The notes under the pieces were generated by a model. It was not told where the DNA came from. It saw only the letters and a program-made list of their open reading frames with translations, and ran no database searches. The position numbers and the translations under genes were made by a program. From Bradyrhizobium sp. 170 (lineage in GTDB: Bacteria > Pseudomonadota > Alphaproteobacteria > Rhizobiales > Xanthobacteraceae), in assembly GCF_023101085.1 (NCBI RefSeq), contig NZ_CP064703.1, forward strand, positions 6,634,001 through 6,698,000: a stretch of DNA of 64,000 nt. The letters are read 5' to 3'. Of the stretch, positions 33,385 to 41,939 are shown piece after piece. Position 1 is the first letter of the stretch, and the number at the start of each line of letters is the position of its first letter.

Positions 33385-34257
33385 TCAATACTTCGCGATC
33401 ACCGGGCCGCCGAAGGCGTAGTTCAAGCCAACGCGCAGGACGTGGTCGTGGAAGCGCGTGTCTACGTCGGCCCTGATCGCGCTGGCCGGTGCGAGGGTAA
33501 AGCTACCGGCGCGGAAGGTGTCGAAATCCATATAAAGATATTCGAGCTTGGCGCTCCAGTTGTTGGTGATCTTGCCTTCGACACCGACGCCAACCGTCCA
33601 GCCGAAGCGCACATCGTCGTTCGAGGAGACCGAAGCGACCGCAACACCGGCGGGCGTCGTGCCAGCCATCGTACCGGTGGTCTTGAACGAGCCATAGGCC
33701 AGACCGCCCGTGCCGTAGAACAGGACCCTCGGGGTCGCAAGCACGCCGACGCGACCGCGCAGCGTGCCGAACCATTCGAGGTGCGTATCGACAGCAAGGC
33801 TGGTTCCGGTCACGCCCGGGGGCAGGAACGTCAGGCCAGGAAGACACGGTCCGCCGATGCCCGTTGCGGCGCAGTTGAACACGCCCCTGCCCTTCTCGTC
33901 CGACCACTGCGCGTCGGCTTCGATACCGAACACCCAGTTGTTGCTCTGCCAGTTGTAACCGATCTGACCGCCCGCGATCGCGCCGTCCATGTTGTAGCCG
34001 GCGTTGGTGATGGAGCCGGCCGGCGGAGCGATCGGCAAGCCAGTGGCGGTGTTGAAATAGGAAACGTCGGAATTGCCGCGGCCCCAGCTATAGCCGGCGT
34101 TACCGCCAATATAGAAGCCGGTCCAGTTCCAGACCTCGACCATGGCCGGCGGCGCCTTGGTGTAGCGCGGAGCCATGTCCGCTGCGGATGCTATCGAAGT
34201 TGCAGCCACAATAGCCAGTGCCGAAGCTGCGATTGCCTTGAAGGCTGAAACGCCCAT
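33385..34257 (-). CDS. Outer-membrane beta-barrel protein (Omp25/RopB-like)
   Basis: A 290-residue outer-membrane protein. The signal peptide ends ATSIASA before ADMAPRYTKAPP, a start common in Bradyrhizobium barrel proteins. Then WNWTGFYIGGNAGYSWGRG begins an eight-strand-type barrel: alternating strands such as GGQIGYNW, WVFGIEADAQW, GRVGVLATPRVLFYGTGGLAYG and KLEYLYMDFD, and a C-terminal strand VLRVGLNYAFGG. An aromatic end (AKY) is present for BAM recognition. GAGAGGGG precedes ATG 34257; an upstream frame would add nine residues. A terminator follows, so it is a monocistron. Its function is probably structural or porin-like. Confidence 0.88.
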   Translation of the reverse strand: MGVSAFKAIAASALAIVAATSIASAADMAPRYTKAPPAMVEVWNWTGFYIGGNAGYSWGRGNSDVSYFNTATGLPIAPPAGSITNAGYNMDGAIAGGQIGYNWQSNNWVFGIEADAQWSDEKGRGVFNCAATGIGGPCLPGLTFLPPGVTGTSLAVDTHLEWFGTLRGRVGVLATPRVLFYGTGGLAYGSFKTTGTMAGTTPAGVAVASVSSNDDVRFGWTVGVGVEGKITNNWSAKLEYLYMDFDTFRAGSFTLAPASAIRADVDTRFHDHVLRVGLNYAFGGPVIAKY

Positions 34258-34426
34258 GGAAGCCCCTCTCTGAAAAACCGTCAATTAAATCTGGGATCAA
34301 CCTAACGCGGAGTCGCAACGCAATCATGCGCGGATCAGTCGCAAATGGCGCTTTTTGGGAACTTGTTGCAAAAATGCCCGAATACAGCCACAACATGCCC
34401 CAATCAAAAATTTCCTTTATTTACAA

Positions 34427-35971
34427 TCAGATACGGGCGGATGTCCGGTCGCGCAGCAGCGAGAATAGCCACCCCCTGCCAAACAGCAGCAGGATCAAGA
34501 CGCCGTACACAAAGGCACCCGCCACAATCAGCAGCAGCAACGCGGTCTCGTCCCGGAAGATGTGCATTTGCGCGAAATAGAAGCTGGCGAATCGCGCGAT
34601 GGCCCAAAGTGCGGCGGCGAGCAGGACACCGGCCGCCGCGAACTTGGCGAGCGAAATCATCCAGACGCGGTCGAGTTCGAGGTAACCTGCCCGCACCGCG
34701 AAGAAGAGCACCAGCAAAAGATTGACCCAGGCCCCGACGGCGGTGGCGAGCGCCAGGCCGATTTGCGCCAGCGCCCCCATCAACGCGACCTTCAGCGCCA
34801 CGTTGACGGCAACGCCGGTCAGCGCCGCCTTGACCGGCGTCGCGGTGTCGTGACGGGCGTAGAAGGCCGCGACCGCGCTGCGGATGGTCACGAACGGAAT
34901 CAGTCCGATCGCGTAAGCGGCCAGCGTGGCGCCCGCGGCTGCGGCATCCGCCTTCGAGAACGCGCCGCGTGCAAACATCGCGCGCATGATGACGTCAGGC
35001 ACCGTCAGAAAGGCGGCGACGAACGGCACCGAAAACAACAACGAGAATTCGAACGCCCGCCGCTGTGCGGCTGACGCACCCGAGACGTCGTTTGCAGAGA
35101 GCCGTCGCGACATTTCCGGCAACAGTACGGTGCCGATCGCGATCCCGATTACGCCGATCGGCAACTGGTTGAGACGGTCGGCGTAATACAGCGCCGAAAG
35201 CGCTCCGGCAGCCAGAAAGGTCGCGATGATGGTGTCAGCGAACAACGCGATCTGCGTTCCCATCGAGCCGATGGTAGCGGGGCCCAGCGCCCGAAAGAAT
35301 GCGCGAACATCATCGTCGAGCTTGAACACCGCAAATTTCGGCAGGATGCCGGACTTTGCCGCATCGCCAGCCAGCAACAAGAATTCGAGGATGCCGGCGA
35401 TCAATACGCCCCATGCGGCGGCGTAGCCCGCGCCCGGAAAGAACGCGGCGAGCGCCAGCGTCGCCATCATCGACAGGTTGAGAAAGATCGGCGCGGCGGC
35501 GGCGCTGGCGAAGCGATGCATCACGTTGAGCATGCCGCCGTACAACGTCACCAGCGTGATCAGCAGCAAATACGGAAACGTGATCCGCGTCAGCGAAATC
35601 GCGAGTTCGCCGCGCGCCGGATCATCCTTGAACCCCGGCGCGAGGATGGCGATCACCTCCGGCATGAACACCCAGGCCACGACGAGCAAAATCACCTGGG
35701 CGGCAAACAGCAGCGTGAAGATGCGGTCGGCAAACAGCCGCGCCGACGCTTCGCTCTTGCCGTGCAGATGCGCATAGGCCGGCACGAAGGCGGCGTTGAA
35801 GGCGCCCTCGGCAAAGATCGCGCGAAAATGATTGGGCAGCCGCAGCGCCACGAAAAACGCATCCGCGACGGGGCCGGCGCCGAGAATGGCGGCGAGCATG
35901 ATGTCGCGCGCGAATCCGGTCAGCCGCGAGAGCAGCGTGTAACCGCCGACGGTGAAGATGCGTCCGAGCAT
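34427..35971 (-). CDS. murJ: Lipid II flippase
   Basis: A 514-residue MOP-superfamily protein with about 14 TM helices, which moves lipid II across the inner membrane for peptidoglycan synthesis. The N-terminus VGGYTLLSRLTGFARDIMLA and the loop LRLPNHFRAIFAEGAFNAAFVP (family core, here within about residues 43-65) identify MurJ, including the conserved Arg and the Glu in FAEGAF. A second block is NQLPIGVIGIAIGTVLLP. It is last in a same-strand run after the gnnA/gnnB-like pair, 36 bases behind gnnB. The function is essential, so this copy is expected to be the main one. Confidence 0.93.
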   Translation of the reverse strand: MLGRIFTVGGYTLLSRLTGFARDIMLAAILGAGPVADAFFVALRLPNHFRAIFAEGAFNAAFVPAYAHLHGKSEASARLFADRIFTLLFAAQVILLVVAWVFMPEVIAILAPGFKDDPARGELAISLTRITFPYLLLITLVTLYGGMLNVMHRFASAAAAPIFLNLSMMATLALAAFFPGAGYAAAWGVLIAGILEFLLLAGDAAKSGILPKFAVFKLDDDVRAFFRALGPATIGSMGTQIALFADTIIATFLAAGALSALYYADRLNQLPIGVIGIAIGTVLLPEMSRRLSANDVSGASAAQRRAFEFSLLFSVPFVAAFLTVPDVIMRAMFARGAFSKADAAAAGATLAAYAIGLIPFVTIRSAVAAFYARHDTATPVKAALTGVAVNVALKVALMGALAQIGLALATAVGAWVNLLLVLFFAVRAGYLELDRVWMISLAKFAAAGVLLAAALWAIARFASFYFAQMHIFRDETALLLLIVAGAFVYGVLILLLFGRGWLFSLLRDRTSARI

Positions 35972-36007
35972 GCGCCGCTTCTAGCGCATATTCGCCAAAC
36001 CGTGAAA

Positions 36008-37159
36008 TCAGGAAGAGAGCGCGCCGCGTACCGCCTCGATGACGCGATCCTGCGCCGCCTCGTCGAGATAGGCGTGAATCGGCAGGCTGATGACATCGTC
36101 CGAGAGCTTTTCGCTCACCGGCAGGCCACCGTCGGCCACCGGGAAATCCTTGTACGCGGTCTGCTGATGCATCGATTTCGTGTAATAGACCATCGTCGGA
36201 ATGCCCTGCGCCTTCAGCGCTGCCGCAAAACCGTCGCGATCGGTCCCCTTGGGCAGGCGGATGGTGTACTGCGCCCAGATCGAAGTGCATCCGGGAGCCA
36301 GCCGCGGCACGGTCACGAAATTGCCGAGGCCGCGCGAATAGCGCTCCGCCACGCGGTTGCGCGCTGCGATCTCGTCCTCGAAAATCTTCAGCTTCTCGAT
36401 CAGCACCGCCGCCTGCATGGTATCGAGGCGTCCGGTCAGGCCAAGGCGCACATTGTCGTATTTATCGGAGCCCTGGCCGTGAACGCGGATGCTGCGCAGC
36501 GTCTCGGCAAGCTTGTCATCATCGGTAAAGATGGCGCCACCATCGCCGAAGCAGCCAAGCGGCTTGGTGGGGAAGAAGCTGGTCGCGGTCGCAAGTCCCA
36601 AAGAGCCGATCCGGCGGCCCTTGTAGCTCGCGCCAAAACCCTGGGCGGCGTCATCGAGCACGAACAGGCCCTCGGCCTGCGCGACCTCGGCGATCGCATC
36701 GTGGTCGGCGCTTTGGCCGAACAGGTCGACGGGGATCACGGCCCGGGATTTCAGGCCGCGCTGCTTCGCCGTCGCGATGCCGCGCCGGAGCGAACCGGCA
36801 TCCATATTGAAGGTTGCTGCATCGACATCGACGAATACCGGCGTCGCGCCGGTCAGCGCCACGGCTTCGCCGGTCGCGCAGAACGTGAACGATGGACACA
36901 GGACGGCGTCCCCCGGACCGACTTCCCTGGCCATCAAAACCATCAGCAGCGCGTCGGTGCCGCTCGCGCAGCTCACGACATGCCTGGCGCCGCAGAAATC
37001 CGCCAAGGCCTTCTCCAGCACGGCAACTTCCGGGCCGTTGATGAAGAGGCAATGGCTCGTCACACGCGAGAGCGCCTCATCAATCGATGTGCCGAGCCGC
37101 CGGCGCTGCGAGCCGAGATCATAGAAGGGAACGGGTTCTGGACGCATGTGCTGGTTCAT
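36008..37159 (-). CDS. gnnB: DegT/DnrJ-family sugar aminotransferase, GnnB-like
   Basis: A 383-residue PLP enzyme that aminates a keto-sugar nucleotide. The conserved start PVPFYDLGSQRRRLGTSIDEAL, the SCASGTDALL phosphate site and the PLP lysine Lys199 in SFFPTKPLGCFGDGGA identify the family. It is directly behind a Gfo/Idh oxidoreductase gene (32 bases). GnnA (oxidoreductase) plus GnnB (aminotransferase) turn UDP-GlcNAc into UDP-2,3-diamino sugar, the precursor of the 2,3-diaminoglucose lipid A backbone found in Bradyrhizobium. The alternative is an O-antigen amino-sugar enzyme of the WbpE type. The GCAAGG above ATG 37159 supports this start. The exact substrate is inference. Confidence 0.8.
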   Translation of the reverse strand: MNQHMRPEPVPFYDLGSQRRRLGTSIDEALSRVTSHCLFINGPEVAVLEKALADFCGARHVVSCASGTDALLMVLMAREVGPGDAVLCPSFTFCATGEAVALTGATPVFVDVDAATFNMDAGSLRRGIATAKQRGLKSRAVIPVDLFGQSADHDAIAEVAQAEGLFVLDDAAQGFGASYKGRRIGSLGLATATSFFPTKPLGCFGDGGAIFTDDDKLAETLRSIRVHGQGSDKYDNVRLGLTGRLDTMQAAVLIEKLKIFEDEIAARNRVAERYSRGLGNFVTVPRLAPGCTSIWAQYTIRLPKGTDRDGFAAALKAQGIPTMVYYTKSMHQQTAYKDFPVADGGLPVSEKLSDDVISLPIHAYLDEAAQDRVIEAVRGALSS

Positions 37160-37191
37160 GTGACCTTGCTTGGATCTGAATTGAGAGGCTT

Positions 37192-38208
37192 TCAGCCGAC
37201 GATGCGGCGCGGTCCCTTGCGCGCAGCGGAGGCCGCGGGCTTGGCGGGCTGCTCGAGGCAGCGGATCGCGATTTCGAGACTGGCGACGCCCTCGTCGCCA
37301 GAAACCGCCGGCACATCGCCGGTGCGGACGGCATCGAGGAATGCGATCAGCTCGGCGCGCAGCGGTTCGTCATGGCCGACCGGCAGATGCCGCATCGAAT
37401 AGCTGCCGTCGGGCTTGAAGCCGAAGCATTCGGTCACCTGGCGCGTCAAGAGATCGCCCATCACATATTTGCCGCGCGTCGCGACCGTGACGCTGCGCGC
37501 CTTGAACGGTGTCAGCCAGTTGGTGTTGATATGGGCGAGCACGCCCGAGGCGGTGCGGAACTGTAATAGCGCGATATCCTCGCGCTCGGCGATCGCGCTG
37601 GAAAGCTGCGGCTGCACCTCGACGATATCGGATTCGGTGAACCAGCGGATCAGGTCGATATCGTGCACGGCCAGATCAATGACGACGCCGACATTAGACA
37701 TCCGCGGCGGGAACGGCCCGACGCGGGTGATGCCGATGGAGAGAATATCTTCGCCCGCGATCGCCTGCTTGATCGCGGCGACCGCCGGGTTGAAGCGCTC
37801 GACATGGCCGACCATCAGCGTCACGCCGGCGCTGCGCGCCGCATTGACGATGTCCTGCCCCTCCTCGACGGTCGTGGCGACCGGCTTCTCGACCAGGATG
37901 TGGATGTTGCGCGTGATGCAGGCCAGCGCAATCTCGTGATGGAGATGGGTCGGCGCCGCAATCGTGATGGCGTCGACGCCCTCGTCGAACAGTTCGTCGA
38001 GATCAGCGAACGCGCGGCAGCCGACGAGCGCGATGGCGCGTGCGCGGTGTTCCGGCAACGGATCGACGATGCCGACCAGTGTCACCCCGGGCAGACCGGC
38101 CAGCACACGGGCATGGTTGCTGCCCATCACGCCCGCGCCGACCACGCCGACGCGCAAGCCGCGTTGTGCATCGGTCTTCGCGTCAGATGCGGACCCTTTG
38201 GAACTCAT
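37192..38208 (-). CDS. gnnA: Gfo/Idh-family oxidoreductase, GnnA-like
   Basis: A 338-residue NAD-dependent oxidoreductase. The Rossmann start is VGVVGAGVMGSNHARVLAGL. VEKPVA carries the conserved Lys, VGHVERFNP is the family substrate motif, and IDLAVHDIDLIRW holds the catalytic His region. The pairing with a DegT aminotransferase and then murJ suggests GnnA, which oxidises UDP-GlcNAc at C3 before amination. WbpB/WlbA-type oxidation for O-antigen sugars is the alternative. It begins the run gnnA-gnnB-murJ, 152 bases below manC. Confidence 0.8.
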   Translation of the reverse strand: MSSKGSASDAKTDAQRGLRVGVVGAGVMGSNHARVLAGLPGVTLVGIVDPLPEHRARAIALVGCRAFADLDELFDEGVDAITIAAPTHLHHEIALACITRNIHILVEKPVATTVEEGQDIVNAARSAGVTLMVGHVERFNPAVAAIKQAIAGEDILSIGITRVGPFPPRMSNVGVVIDLAVHDIDLIRWFTESDIVEVQPQLSSAIAEREDIALLQFRTASGVLAHINTNWLTPFKARSVTVATRGKYVMGDLLTRQVTECFGFKPDGSYSMRHLPVGHDEPLRAELIAFLDAVRTGDVPAVSGDEGVASLEIAIRCLEQPAKPAASAARKGPRRIVG

Positions 38209-38360
38209 GATTTGTAGACCCCAAGCAGACTTTGCGCCGGTAACGTCCCCGGCGGTTCTCTAGCACGCCGTCACAGATGTGGCGAACGCCATCGACCGTT
38301 TCTGGACACGTTTTGATTCAAAGAATTACAGCCGCCGGGGACCGTAAAGCGACCGTTCGC

Positions 38361-39773
38361 TCAACTGCGCTGGTAATCATCCTCGATGCGGATGATGTCG
38401 TCCTCGCCGAAATAGCTGCCGGTCTGGACCTCGATCAGTTCGAGCTGGATCTTGCCGGGATTCTCCAGCCGATGCACCGCGCCGATCGGGATGTAGATCG
38501 ATTCGTTCTCGTGCACGGTCTTGACCAGTTCGTTGACGGTGACCTGCGCCGTTCCGCGCACCACGATCCAGTGCTCGGCGCGGTGGTGATGCTTCTGCAA
38601 CGAGAGGCGCCCGCCCGGCTTGACGATGATCCGCTTGACCTGATGACGGTCGCCATTGTCGACCGACTGATAGGATCCCCAGGGCCTGTGCACCCTGATG
38701 TGATCCTCGGTCACCTGCGGCGCCACCGTCTTCAGCTTCGCGACCAGCCGCTTCAGCCCGTTGGCGTCCTGTTGCCTGGAGACCAGCACGGCGTCCTGGG
38801 TCGCGACCACCACGAGGTCGTCGACGCCTTCGAGCGCGACCAGCGCGCGGTCGGTCGATACGTTGCAGTTGCGGGAATCCTCGAACACCGCAGCACCCCG
38901 CGCCGCGTTGCCCTCGCCATCCTTGCCGGACAATTCCCACACCGCATGCCAGGAGCCGACGTCGGACCAGCCGCACGCGACCGGCACGACCGCCGCGCGC
39001 GAGGTCTTTTCCATCACCGCATAATCGATCGAGATCGATTTCGCCGACCCGAACGCGGCCTCCTCGAGCTTGACGAATCCGAGATCGGTGCCCGCCTTCG
39101 CCACCGCATCGCTCACGGCCTGGACGCTTTCCGCATCGACCCTGCGATATTCATCCGTCAGCACGGCGGCGCGAAACATGAAGTTGCCGCTGTTCCAGAG
39201 ATAGCCGGCCTCGACATAACTCGCGGCCGTTGCCGGGTCCGGCTTCTCGACGAACTTCGCGACGGCGCGGACCTTGCCGGAAATGACCTCGCCGGGATTG
39301 ATGTAGCCATATTCGGTGGCGGCGCGTTCGGGCTGCACGCCGAACGTCACGATGTGCCCGGTTTCCGCCGCGGTCAGTCCCTCGCGGCAGGCGGCGAGGA
39401 AAGCGGGCGTGTCGGAAACCACGTGATCGGCGGCGAGCGCCAGCACGATCGCATCCTTGTCGCGCGTCTCTGCAAAGGCGGCGCCGGCCGCGATGGCGGG
39501 TCCGGAATCGCGCCGCATCGGTTCGAGCAGCACGTCGGCCTCCAGCCCGATCTCCGCCAGTTGCTCGAGCACCATGAACCGATAGGCGTTGTTGGTGATG
39601 ATGACGGGCCGTTCGAACAACGCCGCGTCGGAAACCCGCAACAGCGTATCCTGGAACGTCGAGCGCGCCCCGAACAGGGACAGGAACTGCTTGGGGTGGA
39701 CCTCGCGTGAAGCCGGCCACAGCCGCGTACCAGCGCCGCCGCACATGATCAGGGGGATAATTCGTCGGTTCAT
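38361..39773 (-). CDS. manC: Mannose-1-phosphate guanylyltransferase/mannose-6-phosphate isomerase
   Basis: A 470-residue bifunctional enzyme of the type II ManC/CpsB group. The nucleotidyl-transferase start is IIPLIMCGGAGTRLWPASRE, then HPKQFLSLFG. FVEKPD is the second catalytic site in the first half. The C-terminal cupin part carries RPWGSYQSVD, RLSLQKHHHRAEHWIVV (metal ligands of the isomerase) and IPIGAVHRLENPG. It makes GDP-mannose from fructose-6-phosphate with ManB, for O-antigen, capsule and the LpcC reaction. ATG 39773 is 7 bases after the upstream epimerase stop. An upstream frame to 39824 overlaps that gene and has no conserved content. Confidence 0.93.
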   Translation of the reverse strand: MNRRIIPLIMCGGAGTRLWPASREVHPKQFLSLFGARSTFQDTLLRVSDAALFERPVIITNNAYRFMVLEQLAEIGLEADVLLEPMRRDSGPAIAAGAAFAETRDKDAIVLALAADHVVSDTPAFLAACREGLTAAETGHIVTFGVQPERAATEYGYINPGEVISGKVRAVAKFVEKPDPATAASYVEAGYLWNSGNFMFRAAVLTDEYRRVDAESVQAVSDAVAKAGTDLGFVKLEEAAFGSAKSISIDYAVMEKTSRAAVVPVACGWSDVGSWHAVWELSGKDGEGNAARGAAVFEDSRNCNVSTDRALVALEGVDDLVVVATQDAVLVSRQQDANGLKRLVAKLKTVAPQVTEDHIRVHRPWGSYQSVDNGDRHQVKRIIVKPGGRLSLQKHHHRAEHWIVVRGTAQVTVNELVKTVHENESIYIPIGAVHRLENPGKIQLELIEVQTGSYFGEDDIIRIEDDYQRS

Positions 39774-39780
39774 CAGCGTC

Positions 39781-40770
39781 TCAAATCCTGTAGTGGTCAC
39801 GATACCAGGCGACAAAATCGGCAAGCCCGTCCTCGATTGAAGTCTGCGGCTTGAAGCCGGTGTCGCGCATCAGTTCGGCGACATCGGCAAAGGTCTCGGT
39901 CACGTCGCCAGGCTGCATCGGCAGCATCTCCCTGACCGCCGCGCGGCCCAATTCCTGCTCCAGAACTGCTACCACATGGGTCAGTTCTTCCGGATGATTA
40001 TTGCCGACATTGTAAATCCTTGCCGGCGCCCCGGCGCCCTCGCCGCCGTCGTGCGGCGCCTGGTCGACCAGTCGCAATACGACCCGCGTCACATCGTCGA
40101 TATGGGTAAAGTCACGCCGCATCCTGCCATGGTTAAAGAGTCGGATCGGAGTTCCTTCCACGATCGCTTTGGTAAACAGGAAAATCGCCATATCGGGCCG
40201 TCCCCACGGCCCATAGATGGTAAAGAACCGCAAGCCCGTCACCGGAAGTCGGTAGAGATGGCTGTAGGAATGCGCGATCAGCTCATTGGCCTTCTTTGTG
40301 GCGGCGTAGAGGCTGACCGGATGATCGGTTTTGTCGTCCACCGAAAACGGTAGTTTCGTATTGGCGCCGTAGACCGACGACGAAGATGCATAGACCAGAT
40401 GGCCGCATCCATGATGCCGGCAACCTTCCAGCACATTGACGAAGCCCTCGAGATTGGCGTCGACATAGGCGTGCGGATGATCGATCGAATGACGCACGCC
40501 GGCCTGCGCCGCGAGATGCACCACCTTGGCAAAGCGGTGTCCGGCGAACAGGCGTTCCATTGATGCGCGGTCGGCGAGATCGATCTGTTCGAACGCAAAG
40601 CCCTGCTCCCCGCGCAGGATGTCCAGGCGTGCCGCCTTCAGCGCCGGATCGTAATAATCGTTGAGATTGTCGAGGCCGACCACGGCGCGGCCTTCGGCGA
40701 GCAGCCGGCGCGCGACGTGGAAGCCGATGAAACCCGCAGCTCCGGTGACCAATATGGGTTGATCGGGCAT
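39781..40770 (-). CDS. lspL: UDP-glucuronate 4-epimerase-type NAD epimerase
   Basis: A 329-residue extended SDR. The NAD site is VTGAAGFIGFHVARRLL. DNLNDYYDPALKAARLD is typical of UDP-glucuronate epimerases (GlcA to GalA). The catalytic set is YASSSSVYG and YAATKKANE (Tyr-x3-Lys). RFFTIYGPWGRPDMAIFLF is another fingerprint of that subgroup. UDP-galacturonate is used in rhizobial LPS core and lipid A. Its gene ends 7 bases above manC, which suggests joint supply of nucleotide sugars. The name follows the rhizobial homologue and is tentative for this strain. Confidence 0.87.
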   Translation of the reverse strand: MPDQPILVTGAAGFIGFHVARRLLAEGRAVVGLDNLNDYYDPALKAARLDILRGEQGFAFEQIDLADRASMERLFAGHRFAKVVHLAAQAGVRHSIDHPHAYVDANLEGFVNVLEGCRHHGCGHLVYASSSSVYGANTKLPFSVDDKTDHPVSLYAATKKANELIAHSYSHLYRLPVTGLRFFTIYGPWGRPDMAIFLFTKAIVEGTPIRLFNHGRMRRDFTHIDDVTRVVLRLVDQAPHDGGEGAGAPARIYNVGNNHPEELTHVVAVLEQELGRAAVREMLPMQPGDVTETFADVAELMRDTGFKPQTSIEDGLADFVAWYRDHYRI

Positions 40771-40950
40771 CGTATCCCTGGAAGGCGCCGCTCAAAGGCT
40801 GAAATCTCTGTCCGAGCCTCTTTACCTGCGTTGCCGAGGCCGCCGCAACACCTAGCAGCCCCGCTATTGCCAGATCGGCTCGAAAACCATACCAAGGCGC
40901 CGAATTGCATCGCTTTTTGCACCCCCCTTCTCAAACCCTGCACGGGCGAG

Positions 40951-41910
40951 ATGCGCCGTATCCTGCTTTCAACGTTGAAGATTGTGGTCTCGGCCGCGCT
41001 CCTGTATTTTTCGCTGCGCAAGGTCGATCTTGCCGAACTCGTCGCCCGCATCGACGTTTCCAGCCTGGGCTGGATCGGCGTGGCGATCGCCGTGACGTTC
41101 CTGCAGATATTCATCGGCGTCCTGCGATGGCGCGAGATCAGCGCGGAGTGCGGCGCGCCGCTGCCGACCAGGCAGGCGATGCGCTTCAACGTGATCGGAA
41201 CCTTCTTCAACCAGACGCTGCCCTCCTCGATCGGCGGTGACGCGGTCAGGCTATGGCTGGTGGCCCGCAACGGCGCCGGCTGGCGGGCCGCGACCTATTC
41301 CATCTTCGTCGACCGCGCCATCGGTTTGATCGCGCTCGCGGTTGTCATCGTCGCGACCCTGCCCTGGAGCTACCGCCTGATCACCGATCCCAACGGCAGG
41401 TCGGCCTTGCTTTTCGTCGATTTCGCAGCGCTTGCCGGCGGCCTCGGATTTCTTCTGGTCGGCCGGCTGCCGTGGCCGTGGCTCAAGCACTGGTGGGGCA
41501 CCCACCACATCCACGCCTGTTCTGTCATCGCCAACCGCGTGCTGTTCAGCCGCGCCCATGGCCCGAAAGTCGCGGTGCTGTCGTTGCTGGTGCACGTGCT
41601 CGCCGTCGTCATCGCCTGGTGCGTGGTGCAATCGATCGCCGCCCCCGTGCTGTTCGGCCAGATCTTCCAGCTCGTTCCGCCGGTCATGCTGATCACCATG
41701 CTGCCGATCTCGATTGCCGGCTGGGGCGTCCGCGAGGCCACCATGGGGCTGGCGTTCGGCTATGCCGGCCTGATGGCCAGCGAGGGTGTCAACATCTCCC
41801 TGCTCTATGGCGCGGTATCCTTCATGGTCGGCGCGGTCGGCGGGCTGGTCTGGATATTGAGCGCCGAGAAAGCCGCGCAGGGCGCGGTACCCATCGAAGT
41901 TCCCAAATAA
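40951..41910 (+). CDS. UPF0104/flippase-like integral membrane protein
   Basis: A 319-residue protein with about eight TM helices of the lysylphosphatidylglycerol synthase TM region/UPF0104 family. The blocks FNVIGTFFNQTLPSSIGGDA and ISIAGWGVREATMGLAFG are the family signature. Members without the synthase domain are found beside glycosyltransferase genes and are thought to move lipid-linked intermediates or phospholipids, but no activity is proven. ATG 40951 is chosen because the frame upstream crosses the promoter region of the divergent lspL-like gene and is not hydrophobic. It is 29 bases before the sugar-phosphate transferase gene on the same strand. Confidence 0.85.
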   Translation: MRRILLSTLKIVVSAALLYFSLRKVDLAELVARIDVSSLGWIGVAIAVTFLQIFIGVLRWREISAECGAPLPTRQAMRFNVIGTFFNQTLPSSIGGDAVRLWLVARNGAGWRAATYSIFVDRAIGLIALAVVIVATLPWSYRLITDPNGRSALLFVDFAALAGGLGFLLVGRLPWPWLKHWWGTHHIHACSVIANRVLFSRAHGPKVAVLSLLVHVLAVVIAWCVVQSIAAPVLFGQIFQLVPPVMLITMLPISIAGWGVREATMGLAFGYAGLMASEGVNISLLYGAVSFMVGAVGGLVWILSAEKAAQGAVPIEVPK

Positions 41911-41939
41911 TCTTTCGAGCAACTTTCCACGCGGATAGA

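Noticed and set aside
35516..37402. 628-codon plus-strand frame across murJ and gnnB
   Set aside because: It is the reverse of two well-supported genes and has composition typical of a mirror frame (Arg/His/Gln-rich).
38277..39710. 477-codon plus-strand frame opposite manC
   Set aside because: manC has all catalytic motifs; this frame has none.
41253..41939. Upstream extension of the sugar-1-phosphate transferase frame
   Set aside because: It lies inside the UPF0104 gene in another frame and is Arg/Pro-rich and not hydrophobic.
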